Source of the DNA: Bacteroidota bacterium
GTDB lineage: Bacteria > Bacteroidota > Bacteroidia > Bacteroidales > UBA7960
Direction of reading: 5' to 3'
Assembly: GCA_018335675.1 (NCBI GenBank)
Contig: JAGXRQ010000059.1
Span: 1 to 64,000 of the forward strand
DNA: 64,000 nucleotides
Shown here one piece after another: positions 35,134 through 42,994 of this stretch (its first letter is position 1; the number at the start of each line of letters is the position of its first letter). The translations under genes and the position numbers were made by a program. The notes beneath the pieces were generated by a model. The model ran no database searches. It was not told the DNA's origin and saw nothing but the letters and a program-made list of their open reading frames with translations.

Positions 35134-37548
35134 ATGAGAAAGACAATCATTTTCTTAATCGCTGTAATAAATTTTGGTGTTCTAATTTCCCAGCAAACAG
35201 GCAAATATATGTTTCCTCCTCAGGAAATAATTGATTTGGTTGATGCACCTGTTACACCTACAATGCGAATAAGCCCAGACGGAAAGAAGATATTATTCCT
35301 TGAAAATCCCGGACTTACTTCACTTGAGGATTTGGCTGAGGAAGAGTTACGATTAGCTGGCATTAGAATAAATCCAAAAACCAACGGCCCAAGTCGATCA
35401 AGATATAGCACAGGATTATCTTTTGCAGATATTGATGGCACAAATCTGTTAATGGTCAACGGTCTGCCTTTGTCTCCAAAGATTACAAACGTTCAGTGGT
35501 CGCCTGATGCTTCTAAAATTGCGTTTACTAATACGATAGCAGATGGTATTGAACTATGGGTAGCTGATATAAAAACCGCTAATGCAAAGAAGCTTACTTC
35601 GGCAGTTGTTAACGATGTAATGGGAAATGCATATGAATGGCTGTATGATAATAAGAATATAATTTTTTTATCAAAAATTGAGACCAGAGGAATTGCCCCT
35701 AAAAGACCTTTGGTGGCTGATGCACCTGTTGTTCAGGAAAATATTGGAAGAAGAGCTGCTGTTCGCACATATCAGGATTTGATTAGGGATGTTTATGATG
35801 AAAGAATTTTCGATTATTATGCATCATCTCAATTGTGTAAGGTTGATTTGAATGGAAAAATTGTAAAAATTGGGAAGCCCGGTATAATTTGGTATTTTAA
35901 TACTTCTCCTGATGGGAAATATTTATTGGTAAATTATATAATGAAGCCTTATTCATATATAGTTCCATTTTCAAGATTTCCTCAAAGGTTTGAAATATTA
36001 GATGTTAATGGAAAATCACTTAAAGTAATTGCTGAAATCCCATTATCTGATAATATTCCTCAGGGGTTTGATGCCGTAAGAAAAGGTCCGCGATCATTTA
36101 CATGGAGATCAGATAAGCCTGCAACACTTTATTGGGTTGAAGCATTGGATGAAGGGGACCCTTCAATAGAAGCAGAGTACAGAGATCAGGTTTTCTTTGT
36201 TGAAGCTCCTTTTGTATCTGAACCGAAGAAGAGCTTAAGTTTAAAACTTAGATTTTCAGGTTTTTTGTGGGGTAGAGCCATTTTTGCAATAATAAATGAA
36301 TCTTGGAGGAAAGATCGAAGGATGTTGGTGTCTTATTTTAATCCAAACGATGAAAGTTTTACTAAATCTACAATATTCGATTATTCCACAGAGGATAGAT
36401 ATAATCACCCCGGAAGTATTCAGACGATAATTAATAAATATGGACAAAGAGTAGTTCAATTCGACAATACTAGCAGAAGGCTTTATCTTGCCGGGCAAGG
36501 AGCATCACCCGAAGGAAATATGCCATTTATTGACAGGTATGATCTTAGAACGGGCAAAATTGAGCGTTTATGGCAATCCGAAGCACCGTATTACGAATAT
36601 TCTGTAAACTTATTGGATGCTGATAAAGGTTTAGTGATAACAAGAAGGGAATCTCAGGAAGAACATCCTAACTTCTATCTGAGAAATATTTATGATGGAA
36701 CAATAAAGCGTATATCTGATTATCCTGAACCTTTTTCTCGGTTGAGACAGATTGAGAAACAGTTAATTCAATATCAGCGGGAAGATGGAGTTTCATTATC
36801 AGGTACTTTATATTTGCCTGAAGGCTTTGTTGTAGGCAAGGATAATCCTTTGCCCACAATTCTTTGGGCTTATCCGAGAGAGTTTATTAGTTCAGATGCA
36901 GCAGGCCAGGTTAGTGGGTCGCCTTATACATATAATAGGGTAGGAGCAAGCTCTATAGTAATGTTGGTTACACAGGGTTATGCTATTCTTGACAATGCAT
37001 CATTCCCAATAGTTGGAGAGACAGAATCAGAACCTAACGATACATTTATTGAGCAGCTTGTTGCAAATGCGAAAGCTGCGATTGATAAACTGGTTGAGAT
37101 GGGTGTTACAGACTCCAAGAAAGTTGGTGTGTCAGGGCATTCATATGGCGCATTTATGACAGCCAATCTTCTTTCACATTCCGACCTTTTTGCTGCCGGC
37201 GTAGCCAGAAGTGGAGCTTACAACAGAACTCTTACTCCTTTCGGATTCCAGTCGGAAGAAAGAACATTTTGGCAAGCTCCTGAATTATATCATAGGATGT
37301 CTCCATTTTCTAGTGCAGATAAAATGAAAACACCTCTGTTACTTATTCATGGCGCTGAGGATAACAATTCCGGTACATTTCCAGTTCAGAGCGAAAGATA
37401 TTATGATGCTCTAAGAGGCTTGGGAGCTACAGTAAGGCTTGTAATGCTGCCTCACGAGAGTCATGGGTACGTTGCTCGAGAATCTATTTTGCACATGCAT
37501 TGGGAAACTTTGCATTGGTTTGATAAGTATTTGAAGGAGAAGGAATAA
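35134..37548 (+). CDS. Secreted S9 family peptidase, glutamyl endopeptidase-like
   Basis: An 804-residue prolyl-oligopeptidase-family protein with a signal peptide (MRKTIIFLIAVINFGVLISQ). An N-terminal beta-propeller (about 40-560) shows TolB-like repeats such as MRISPDGKKILFLENP, NVQWSPDASKIAFTN and TSPDGKYLLVNY. The C-terminal alpha/beta hydrolase has Ser670 in GVSGHSYGAFMTANLL, Asp743 in LIHGAEDNNSGTFPVQ and His777 in LPHESHGYVARES. The GHSYGAFM nucleophile elbow and HESHGY ending match the S9D (glutamyl endopeptidase) group more than DPP4. It probably breaks down peptides in the periplasm. Confidence 0.92.
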   Translation: MRKTIIFLIAVINFGVLISQQTGKYMFPPQEIIDLVDAPVTPTMRISPDGKKILFLENPGLTSLEDLAEEELRLAGIRINPKTNGPSRSRYSTGLSFADIDGTNLLMVNGLPLSPKITNVQWSPDASKIAFTNTIADGIELWVADIKTANAKKLTSAVVNDVMGNAYEWLYDNKNIIFLSKIETRGIAPKRPLVADAPVVQENIGRRAAVRTYQDLIRDVYDERIFDYYASSQLCKVDLNGKIVKIGKPGIIWYFNTSPDGKYLLVNYIMKPYSYIVPFSRFPQRFEILDVNGKSLKVIAEIPLSDNIPQGFDAVRKGPRSFTWRSDKPATLYWVEALDEGDPSIEAEYRDQVFFVEAPFVSEPKKSLSLKLRFSGFLWGRAIFAIINESWRKDRRMLVSYFNPNDESFTKSTIFDYSTEDRYNHPGSIQTIINKYGQRVVQFDNTSRRLYLAGQGASPEGNMPFIDRYDLRTGKIERLWQSEAPYYEYSVNLLDADKGLVITRRESQEEHPNFYLRNIYDGTIKRISDYPEPFSRLRQIEKQLIQYQREDGVSLSGTLYLPEGFVVGKDNPLPTILWAYPREFISSDAAGQVSGSPYTYNRVGASSIVMLVTQGYAILDNASFPIVGETESEPNDTFIEQLVANAKAAIDKLVEMGVTDSKKVGVSGHSYGAFMTANLLSHSDLFAAGVARSGAYNRTLTPFGFQSEERTFWQAPELYHRMSPFSSADKMKTPLLLIHGAEDNNSGTFPVQSERYYDALRGLGATVRLVMLPHESHGYVARESILHMHWETLHWFDKYLKEKE

Positions 37549-37550
37549 AA

Positions 37551-37576
37551 AGAGGTGAGCCTTTCGACTCACCTCT
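37551..37576. terminator. Bidirectional terminator-like hairpin
   Basis: AGAGGTGAG and CTCACCTCT form a perfect 9-bp stem around an 8-nt loop, in the 53-bp gap between the S9 peptidase stop and the convergent CsgG-like gene. On the minus strand the hairpin is followed by TTTTATT, so it suits termination of the leftward gene best. It also lies 2 bp after the rightward stop. Confidence 0.75.
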
Positions 37577-37601
37577 GCAAACAACATCAATCAACTAAAA
37601 A

Positions 37602-38717
37602 TTATTTGCTATCAAATTTTGGAATTTTAGCCACATTAAAACCAACCATTAATCCAATCATTGAACCATCTTTGTTTGGGGAGTAATACACATTTACCGG
37701 AACATTAAGATATCCAGACCTGAAAGTTTTTCCAAGGGCGAATATCATACCGCTTGATACATCAAGTTTACCCCTTGAGTCTAGTCCTTTGAATGTTTGA
37801 ATATTACTATCGTATGGCAATGTGTTTGCTAGCTGCCAATTGCCATTTCCGTCATAATATCCATAAGCAGTTTTTGTAAGTCTAATAACAGGTCCTAAAC
37901 CTATTTCAAATCCTGATTTATTAAACCTAAATCCAAGTAAAGTGCTTACAGAAGGAACCACAACTCCCGACTCCATGCCGGTAATCGCCGGGATAAACTC
38001 AAGCAATGCCTGAAAATCACCTGAACTTAAGAATTGTTGTTCAAACTGATATCCGATAACACTATTAACAGCATACATATCAAAACCACCTTGAGCTAAG
38101 GGTGCTTGCAATCTGTTTGCATGTCTGCCCCAATAGTGAGTTGCTCCAACTCTCGGACCGCTTAATTTCACAGTGGTTTTAGATGTAATTATAGGCTGAT
38201 CATAATTTACAAGTAAATCTACCAATAATTTATCATTTTCAATTCCTACAATATTATTAATTGACAATCTCATCATTGTTTGAATTTGATCTTGCTGATT
38301 GATAAACTCCATAACATCCGTTTTTTCAATTTTTTCTCCTTTAACATCAATCAGCCTAAAAATTACAATTATTTTTCCACCGTATCTTTCAACACTTCCT
38401 GTAAGCATTTTATCTGCGTTCAATAATTTACCTGCCATCACTTGGCAATTCATTCCATAACAATCTTCAACTTGAATTCCTTCTTTTTTTATTATGTTTG
38501 AAAGGTCATATCTGTCCATTACTTCATATACATTTGTTTTTTCAAGTTCAAGTAATACAATATTCCTAATAACTTCTTTGTCGATAGACAGATCTTTTGA
38601 GTCGATTCCTGTAACAGCGATTTTTTGTTTTCTTTGAGAAAACCCTGCTTCTGTTGAAAAAAGCATAATAAGAGTTAAACCGAATAATTTTCCTAAAATT
38701 TTTGTTTTTGTTTTCAT
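37602..38717 (-). CDS. Exported protein with CsgG/TolB-like N-domain and barrel-like C-terminus
   Basis: A 371-residue protein. I start at the ATG at 38717 (MKTKTKILGKLFGLTLIMLFS), which gives a signal peptide ending near EAGFSQ; the longer ORF track start lies beside a -7 box. Residues about 30-160 recall the CsgG-like or TolB-like fold (KIAVTGIDSKDLSIDKEVIRNIVLLELEKTNVYEVMDRYDL, ADKMLTGSVERYGGKIIVIFRLID). The C-terminal half has glycine-rich amphipathic strands (VSTLLGFRFNKSGFEIGLGPVIRL, SSGMIFALGKTF, SMIGLMVGFNVAKI), probably an outer-membrane barrel. The fusion is suggestive of an envelope assembly factor, but the role is unknown. Confidence 0.62.
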   Translation of the reverse strand: MKTKTKILGKLFGLTLIMLFSTEAGFSQRKQKIAVTGIDSKDLSIDKEVIRNIVLLELEKTNVYEVMDRYDLSNIIKKEGIQVEDCYGMNCQVMAGKLLNADKMLTGSVERYGGKIIVIFRLIDVKGEKIEKTDVMEFINQQDQIQTMMRLSINNIVGIENDKLLVDLLVNYDQPIITSKTTVKLSGPRVGATHYWGRHANRLQAPLAQGGFDMYAVNSVIGYQFEQQFLSSGDFQALLEFIPAITGMESGVVVPSVSTLLGFRFNKSGFEIGLGPVIRLTKTAYGYYDGNGNWQLANTLPYDSNIQTFKGLDSRGKLDVSSGMIFALGKTFRSGYLNVPVNVYYSPNKDGSMIGLMVGFNVAKIPKFDSK

Positions 38718-38744
38718 CTTTTTTTGTTTTAAAGGTTTACGAGG

Positions 38745-38752
38745 CAAAATTA
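38745..38752 (-). promoter_or_regulatory. Candidate -7 box (TAATTTTG) for the CsgG-like gene
   Basis: TAATTTTG on the minus strand lies 27 bp before the ATG at 38717. It partly overlaps the longer ORF track start at 38747, which argues for the shorter start. No -33 TTG is visible. Confidence 0.4.
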
Positions 38753-38887
38753 CTTCGGCAGTTTGTCTTATTAAAACGGACTTTTAACCCTGCAAATAAA
38801 AGTTTAGTAATCTTCGAGAAAGATTTGACGATTTAAAGCGCTTAGTTTCAAAAAAACTTACACAATAGAATCCTCAGTCTTCGTTTT

Positions 38888-38921
38888 TTGCGAAAAACAA
38901 TAAAAATTTCTGTTACTTTTG
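38888..38921 (+). promoter_or_regulatory. Candidate promoter of the HTH regulator gene
   Basis: TTG at 38888-38890 is followed by 23 bp and TACTTTTG at 38914-38921, an exact TAnnTTTG. The spacing is at the long end of the Bacteroidota range. Transcription would begin about 13 nt before the ATG at 38941. Confidence 0.5.
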
Positions 38922-38940
38922 CAAAAAATGCAAATAATAT

Positions 38941-39972
38941 ATGAAAATTGTTGACCCAAAAGATATTCAAATTCAATTCCTGAACAGGATAAATGACTTG
39001 ATACCAAAGGAAACTTCGCTTGTAGTGGTATTGTCAGATTTGCTAGAAATTAGCAATGACAGTGCATACAGAAGAATGAGAGGGGAAACAATGCTAACTA
39101 TTGAAGAAATTGTTACACTATGTGATAGTTTTAATATATCATTTGATGCATTTAGCCGAAAAGAAACTGGATTAGTTACATTTAGATATAAGTTAATTGA
39201 GCCTCAGAAAGAAAATCTTTTGGAATACATGAAAGGAATTCTTTCAGATATGAAGACCATCGCTAACTGCAAAAACAGTAATATTATATATGCTTGCAGC
39301 GATATACCTGTTTTCTATCATTATGATTATCCCGAAACAGCCGCTTTTAAGCTTTTTTATTGGATGAAATCGATAATGAATATACCTGAGCTTGAAAAGG
39401 CAAAATATAATCCCGAATTAATAGACCCTGAGTTATTTGAAGTAACTAAGAATATTATTTCACTCTATAAACAAATTCCATCAATAGAAATTTGGACAGA
39501 CCTTACTATTCATAGTACAATAAAACAAATTGAGTATTACTGGGAAGCGGGAGTGTTTGAAAACGTTGAGGATGCGATAATAATTTGTGATGGACTTCAT
39601 AAGTTAATTGCAGATATACAGGATAAGGCTGAAAAGACTGTTAAATATGAAGATGGTAAGATTCCTGAAGGTATGCCGGAAAAAAATTACGAATTATATC
39701 ATAGCGATATACAAATTATAAATAATAGTGTATTAGTAAATCTTGACCAGACTAAAGCTGTTTATTTATCACATTTTAGTTTTTATACAATGTCGACTAT
39801 GAATGACATTTATAACGAGAAGACAGCAGCTTGGCTGAATTCTTTGATAAAACGATCTGTTTTAATAAGTGGTGTTGCTGAAAAACAGAGGTATCAGTTT
39901 TTCAAAAGAATGTTTCAATTACTTGATGATTTGAAAAACAAAATTACACAATCAGCCTCAAACCAAGAATAA
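38941..39972 (+). CDS. Helix-turn-helix transcriptional regulator with unknown C-terminal domain
   Basis: A 343-residue protein. The first 75 residues look like an XRE-type HTH: LVVVLSDLLEISNDSAYRRMRGETMLTIEEIVTLCDSFNIS, where the helix-turn-helix lies around SNDSAYRRMRGE. The rest (about 80-340) has no recognised domain. It is helical and charged and contains several aromatic clusters (SDIPVFYHYDYP, LFYWMKSI, HFSFYTMSTM). Similar long HTH proteins occur in Bacteroidota as orphan regulators. No ligand or target can be named. It has its own promoter and ends 8 bp before the convergent porin-like gene. Confidence 0.75.
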   Translation: MKIVDPKDIQIQFLNRINDLIPKETSLVVVLSDLLEISNDSAYRRMRGETMLTIEEIVTLCDSFNISFDAFSRKETGLVTFRYKLIEPQKENLLEYMKGILSDMKTIANCKNSNIIYACSDIPVFYHYDYPETAAFKLFYWMKSIMNIPELEKAKYNPELIDPELFEVTKNIISLYKQIPSIEIWTDLTIHSTIKQIEYYWEAGVFENVEDAIIICDGLHKLIADIQDKAEKTVKYEDGKIPEGMPEKNYELYHSDIQIINNSVLVNLDQTKAVYLSHFSFYTMSTMNDIYNEKTAAWLNSLIKRSVLISGVAEKQRYQFFKRMFQLLDDLKNKITQSASNQE

Positions 39973-39980
39973 TCTTATTT

Positions 39981-41234
39981 CTAAAAGAAGTAAAAAGCTG
40001 TAAATAGTAGTCTTATATTGCTAACTTCTTTAGTGTCATGCACAATTGCTCTGTTGTCTGGGGTTCCATAAGCGGCAGCAGTGTATTCAAGTTCTGTGGA
40101 AAATTGCATTTTACCTGAAATAAATGAAATATGAGGAGAGACTCTATATAAGTATTTAATGTTGTGTCCTCTGCCATAAATCTTCCCTTCCACAAAATCA
40201 GAAGCTCCAAAATTTCGGGAATATCCTAAAAATAAACCTGATTGAATTTGTTTACCGTACACAATATTCCACCACATTGAGAGATGGTTTAGAGGAGTAT
40301 AAGTAACATATTTGTCAATCGGATTGACTGTGCTTTCAGCATAGCCTCCCATCATTAGATGTTCGCTTAAATTTTGCCCGTATATAGCTTTTGTTTTTAT
40401 GTCGAGTTTATCTTTATGGTATCTTAAATAGCCCATGAAAGCGTATGTGCCTATATTAGCAGCAGTTTTATACAAACTGTCTGTGGCCAACCTTGGTCTT
40501 AATAATTTATAATCAGCAGCAATACCTGCAGTTGTGTTTTCTCTCAAATGAAACATCTGCAAATGAAAATTTGGCATACCACTATTTCTTATATAATCAG
40601 GGGATACACCAATCGGGCCATCATTTGAATTATCTCTTTGCGCAATAGCTGCCGCAAGAATACGAAGAGTTCCTTCTTTGTATGTCAGACTAACTTGTGG
40701 ATTTCGGATAAATGGCTGAAAAGGGGCTCCGGTGTTAAGAGAAATGACTGTTGGCACTGCTTCTGTAGCAAACATTGGATGCCACCATTGACCTAAAAGT
40801 AGATCAAATTTCTCCCATTCTAGTTTCATATATGCGTGCCTAAGCCTGAAGCCATTTATGTCGGCGTTAGTAACACCGGAAAAGTCGGCTTCAATTAATC
40901 CTGATGTTTTAGCGTTAAATGCATCAGGACCTTTAATAACGCCTGCAATTCTACTTGTAATTGCTGAGAAATTGAAAGAAGGATCTCCGTAGATATCGAA
41001 TCCGTTTACATCTGGAAATTCATTTCTAGGATATAACAAGAAAAGATCTTCTCTGGCAGCCACAACAGAACGGCTATCATACCAGTAATCAGATTTTACA
41101 AATCCTTTAAGTTTAAAGAAAGATTCAGATTCCTGTTTTTTTTCTTCATTGTCATTCGCTGGCTCTTCTGAGAAAGCATAGCTAATCTCACAAAACATGA
41201 GAATCAATAAGCCGAATATTAATTTACTTTTCAT
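39981..41234 (-). CDS. Porin-like outer-membrane beta-barrel protein
   Basis: A 417-residue protein. The ATG at 41234 (MKSKLIFGLLILMFCEISYAFS) gives a signal peptide. The 34 codons upstream of it in the ORF track are translated from a hexamer repeat (VEVEVEVEF...) and are not part of the protein. The mature protein has a short charged leader (ENDNEEKKQESES-like), then FFKLKGFVKSDYWYDSR and repeated amphipathic strands (GFRLRHAYMKLEWEKFDLLLGQWWHPMF, TAGIAADYKLLRP, MQFSTELEYTAAAYG). The GFVKSDYWYD and LLGQxWHP patterns recall DcaP-like porins. It may serve solute uptake with the adjacent SSS symporter. Substrate unknown. Confidence 0.8.
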   Translation of the reverse strand: MKSKLIFGLLILMFCEISYAFSEEPANDNEEKKQESESFFKLKGFVKSDYWYDSRSVVAAREDLFLLYPRNEFPDVNGFDIYGDPSFNFSAITSRIAGVIKGPDAFNAKTSGLIEADFSGVTNADINGFRLRHAYMKLEWEKFDLLLGQWWHPMFATEAVPTVISLNTGAPFQPFIRNPQVSLTYKEGTLRILAAAIAQRDNSNDGPIGVSPDYIRNSGMPNFHLQMFHLRENTTAGIAADYKLLRPRLATDSLYKTAANIGTYAFMGYLRYHKDKLDIKTKAIYGQNLSEHLMMGGYAESTVNPIDKYVTYTPLNHLSMWWNIVYGKQIQSGLFLGYSRNFGASDFVEGKIYGRGHNIKYLYRVSPHISFISGKMQFSTELEYTAAAYGTPDNRAIVHDTKEVSNIRLLFTAFYFF

Positions 41235-41251
41235 AACATATGTATTAATTA

Positions 41252-41293
41252 CTTCAACCTTAATCTTAAACTCAACCTCAACCTCAACTTCAA
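41252..41293. repeat. Hexamer tandem array (NCTYAA)7
   Basis: Seven consecutive 6-bp units run from 41252: CTTCAA, CCTTAA, TCTTAA, ACTCAA, CCTCAA, CCTCAA, CTTCAA. Six is a multiple of three, so the minus strand stays open and would encode Val-Glu repeats, which is why the ORF track extended the porin gene upstream. Confidence 0.85.
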
Positions 41294-41324
41294 CCTTCTT
41301 ACATCCCAGAATTCTTTTTTTAAC

Positions 41325-41351
41325 CATATAAGGCATATAAGGTCATATAAG
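41325..41351. repeat. CATATAAGG repeat, three copies
   Basis: CATATAAGG at 41325, CATATAAGGT at 41334 and CATATAAG at 41344 form a 9-10-bp tandem series 31 bp after the hexamer array, in the same intergenic gap. Confidence 0.8.
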
Positions 41352-41365
41352 AAAATTATCCTCAA

Positions 41366-41397
41366 CCTAATACCTGACACCCGACACCTGAAACCTA
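41366..41397. repeat. Short GGTRTYR heptamer array at the 3' end of the symporter gene
   Basis: Read on the plus strand the units are TAATACC, TGACACC, CGACACC and TGAAACC, that is GGTTTCA-GGTGTCG-GGTGTCA-GGTATTA on the minus strand. The symporter TAG stop (41395-41397) borders the array, its last base forming the first base of the first GGTTTCA unit. Confidence 0.85.
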
Positions 41398-42900
41398 TTT
41401 CCCTCTCACCATCCTCACCACAAAACTAACCACTAAGTTCAACTTTGAAGCTATTTTTGAGGTCAAAGGTTCTATCGCCTTAACAACAAAACTAACTACC
41501 GGATTCAAACCTAGCGATACGAACATTCCAATAGTACCGGCTTGAGGAGAAGGCATTCCATCAATATATAAATATAGACAAATGCCTAATCCTACGACTC
41601 CGGAAGTGATTGCTCCGATTTTGTTTACATTCTTACTTAACAATCCCCAAATAAATGGCCCAAGGAAAAATGACCCTATTGCGCCCCATGAAATTCCCAA
41701 TATTGCAACGATATGATCTAAATTTAAATATGCCAGAGCTATTGATAGGAAAATAAAAACCGCACTCATAATTCTCATTAGAAGGGTAAGTCTTTTATCG
41801 GTAACATTTTTATTTATAAATCCACCATAAAAGTCTTTGACAAGTGTAGAGCTTGAAACCAACACCAGAGCTGCCAGAGTTGACATTGAAGCAGATAGAA
41901 TTAGCAATAATATTATGACGTTTAAAGAAGTTGGAACTACATTTACTAATAATTCAGGCATTAAAATATCATAAATAGGCTTACCTGCTTCATTGAAAGC
42001 TGCAGGAGTATTTTTCGGAGATAAAAATACCTGAGAAGTGGAACCAATGAAATATGCAACACCTCCGATAATAATAGCAAATATTGTTGAAGCAAACATT
42101 CCTTGTTTTACAGTTTTCTTGTCTTTTATTGCAAAAAACTTTTGCATAAGTTGCGGCATTGCGAAAGGCGCCATACTAGTTAATAAAACCAGAGCAAGTA
42201 AAGACCACCAACCCGGAGGGCCAATGGCGCTGATAAGCTTTGGGTTGATTTCTTGCAGATCTGCAGCAATCTTAGGAATTCCACCACCAACTTTTACTGT
42301 ACTAAAGAAAAGAATTATTACGCTAACAACCATAATCATCCCGAATATCATATCAATCATGGCCATTGATTTATAACCGCCCAAAACAAGGTAAACAGAT
42401 GTAAAAACACCCATAGCCACTAATGCATGCCAATATTCAATCTCAAAATTGGAAGTAAATAAATACGATAATCCCATAAATACAGCAGCAGTGTATGGAA
42501 TCATAAACACAAAGATTACAATGCTAGCAAGCAGTTTGAACAGATTAGAATCGTATCGTTTTTGCAAAAATTCCGGAAGAGTTGTTACATTATATTTTGC
42601 AGCAGCTTCTTTTACTCTCCAGCCAATCACCCACCAAACCAGCAAAACGCCTACTAAAGCATTAAATAAAGCTATCCATAATCCCGAAAAACCAAAATTC
42701 CAACCAATATTACCGGCAAATCCAATAAACAAAACAGCACTAAAATATGCGGTGCCATATGAAAATGCACTCATCCAGGGACCAACATTTCCGCCCCCAA
42801 GAAAGAAATCGTTGAAAGATTTTGTGGCTCTTAAGCCTTTTATGCCGATGAAAACAATCATCAAGGCGTAGAGAATTAGTACTATTATTTTTATGTCCAT
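41395..42900 (-). CDS. Sodium:solute symporter family transporter
   Basis: A 501-residue SSS-family protein with about 13 membrane segments. Typical marks are FFLGGGNVGPWMSAFSYGTAYFSAV near the N-terminus, TLPEFLQKRYDSN, the long helix VSVIILFFSTVKVGGG, PFAMPQLMQKFFAIKD, and VNVVPTSLNVIILLLILSASMSTLAALVLVSSSTL, which contains the Na+ site serines. It could carry a monocarboxylate, proline or pantothenate-like solute; the substrate is not deducible. Repeat arrays lie on both sides: its stop touches the 41366 array, and the 88-bp gap upstream is filled by another. The upstream gene is an ADP-forming acyl-CoA synthetase, so an organic acid is a reasonable guess. Confidence 0.92.
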   Translation of the reverse strand: MDIKIIVLILYALMIVFIGIKGLRATKSFNDFFLGGGNVGPWMSAFSYGTAYFSAVLFIGFAGNIGWNFGFSGLWIALFNALVGVLLVWWVIGWRVKEAAAKYNVTTLPEFLQKRYDSNLFKLLASIVIFVFMIPYTAAVFMGLSYLFTSNFEIEYWHALVAMGVFTSVYLVLGGYKSMAMIDMIFGMIMVVSVIILFFSTVKVGGGIPKIAADLQEINPKLISAIGPPGWWSLLALVLLTSMAPFAMPQLMQKFFAIKDKKTVKQGMFASTIFAIIIGGVAYFIGSTSQVFLSPKNTPAAFNEAGKPIYDILMPELLVNVVPTSLNVIILLLILSASMSTLAALVLVSSSTLVKDFYGGFINKNVTDKRLTLLMRIMSAVFIFLSIALAYLNLDHIVAILGISWGAIGSFFLGPFIWGLLSKNVNKIGAITSGVVGLGICLYLYIDGMPSPQAGTIGMFVSLGLNPVVSFVVKAIEPLTSKIASKLNLVVSFVVRMVRGK

Positions 42901-42906
42901 TTTTTA

Positions 42907-42994
42907 GGTATTAGGTATTAGGTATCGGGTATCGGGTATTAGGTTTTGGGTTTTTAACTTTTAGTTTTTAGTTTTTAGTTTTTAACTTTTAACT
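42907..42994. repeat. Compound heptamer array: GGTATYR units then TTTTTAG units
   Basis: Units from 42907 are GGTATTA, GGTATTA, GGTATCG, GGTATCG, GGTATTA, GGTTTTG. They are followed by ACTTTTA and three GTTTTTA copies (42964-42984), then another ACTTTTA. The array fills nearly the whole gap between the acyl-CoA synthetase and the symporter. The synthetase TAA stop (complement of 42989-42991) lies inside the ACTTTTAACTT part. Confidence 0.9.

Noticed and set aside
41235-41336. N-terminal extension of the porin-like protein
   Set aside because: Coded by the hexamer array; the signal peptide begins at the ATG at 41234.
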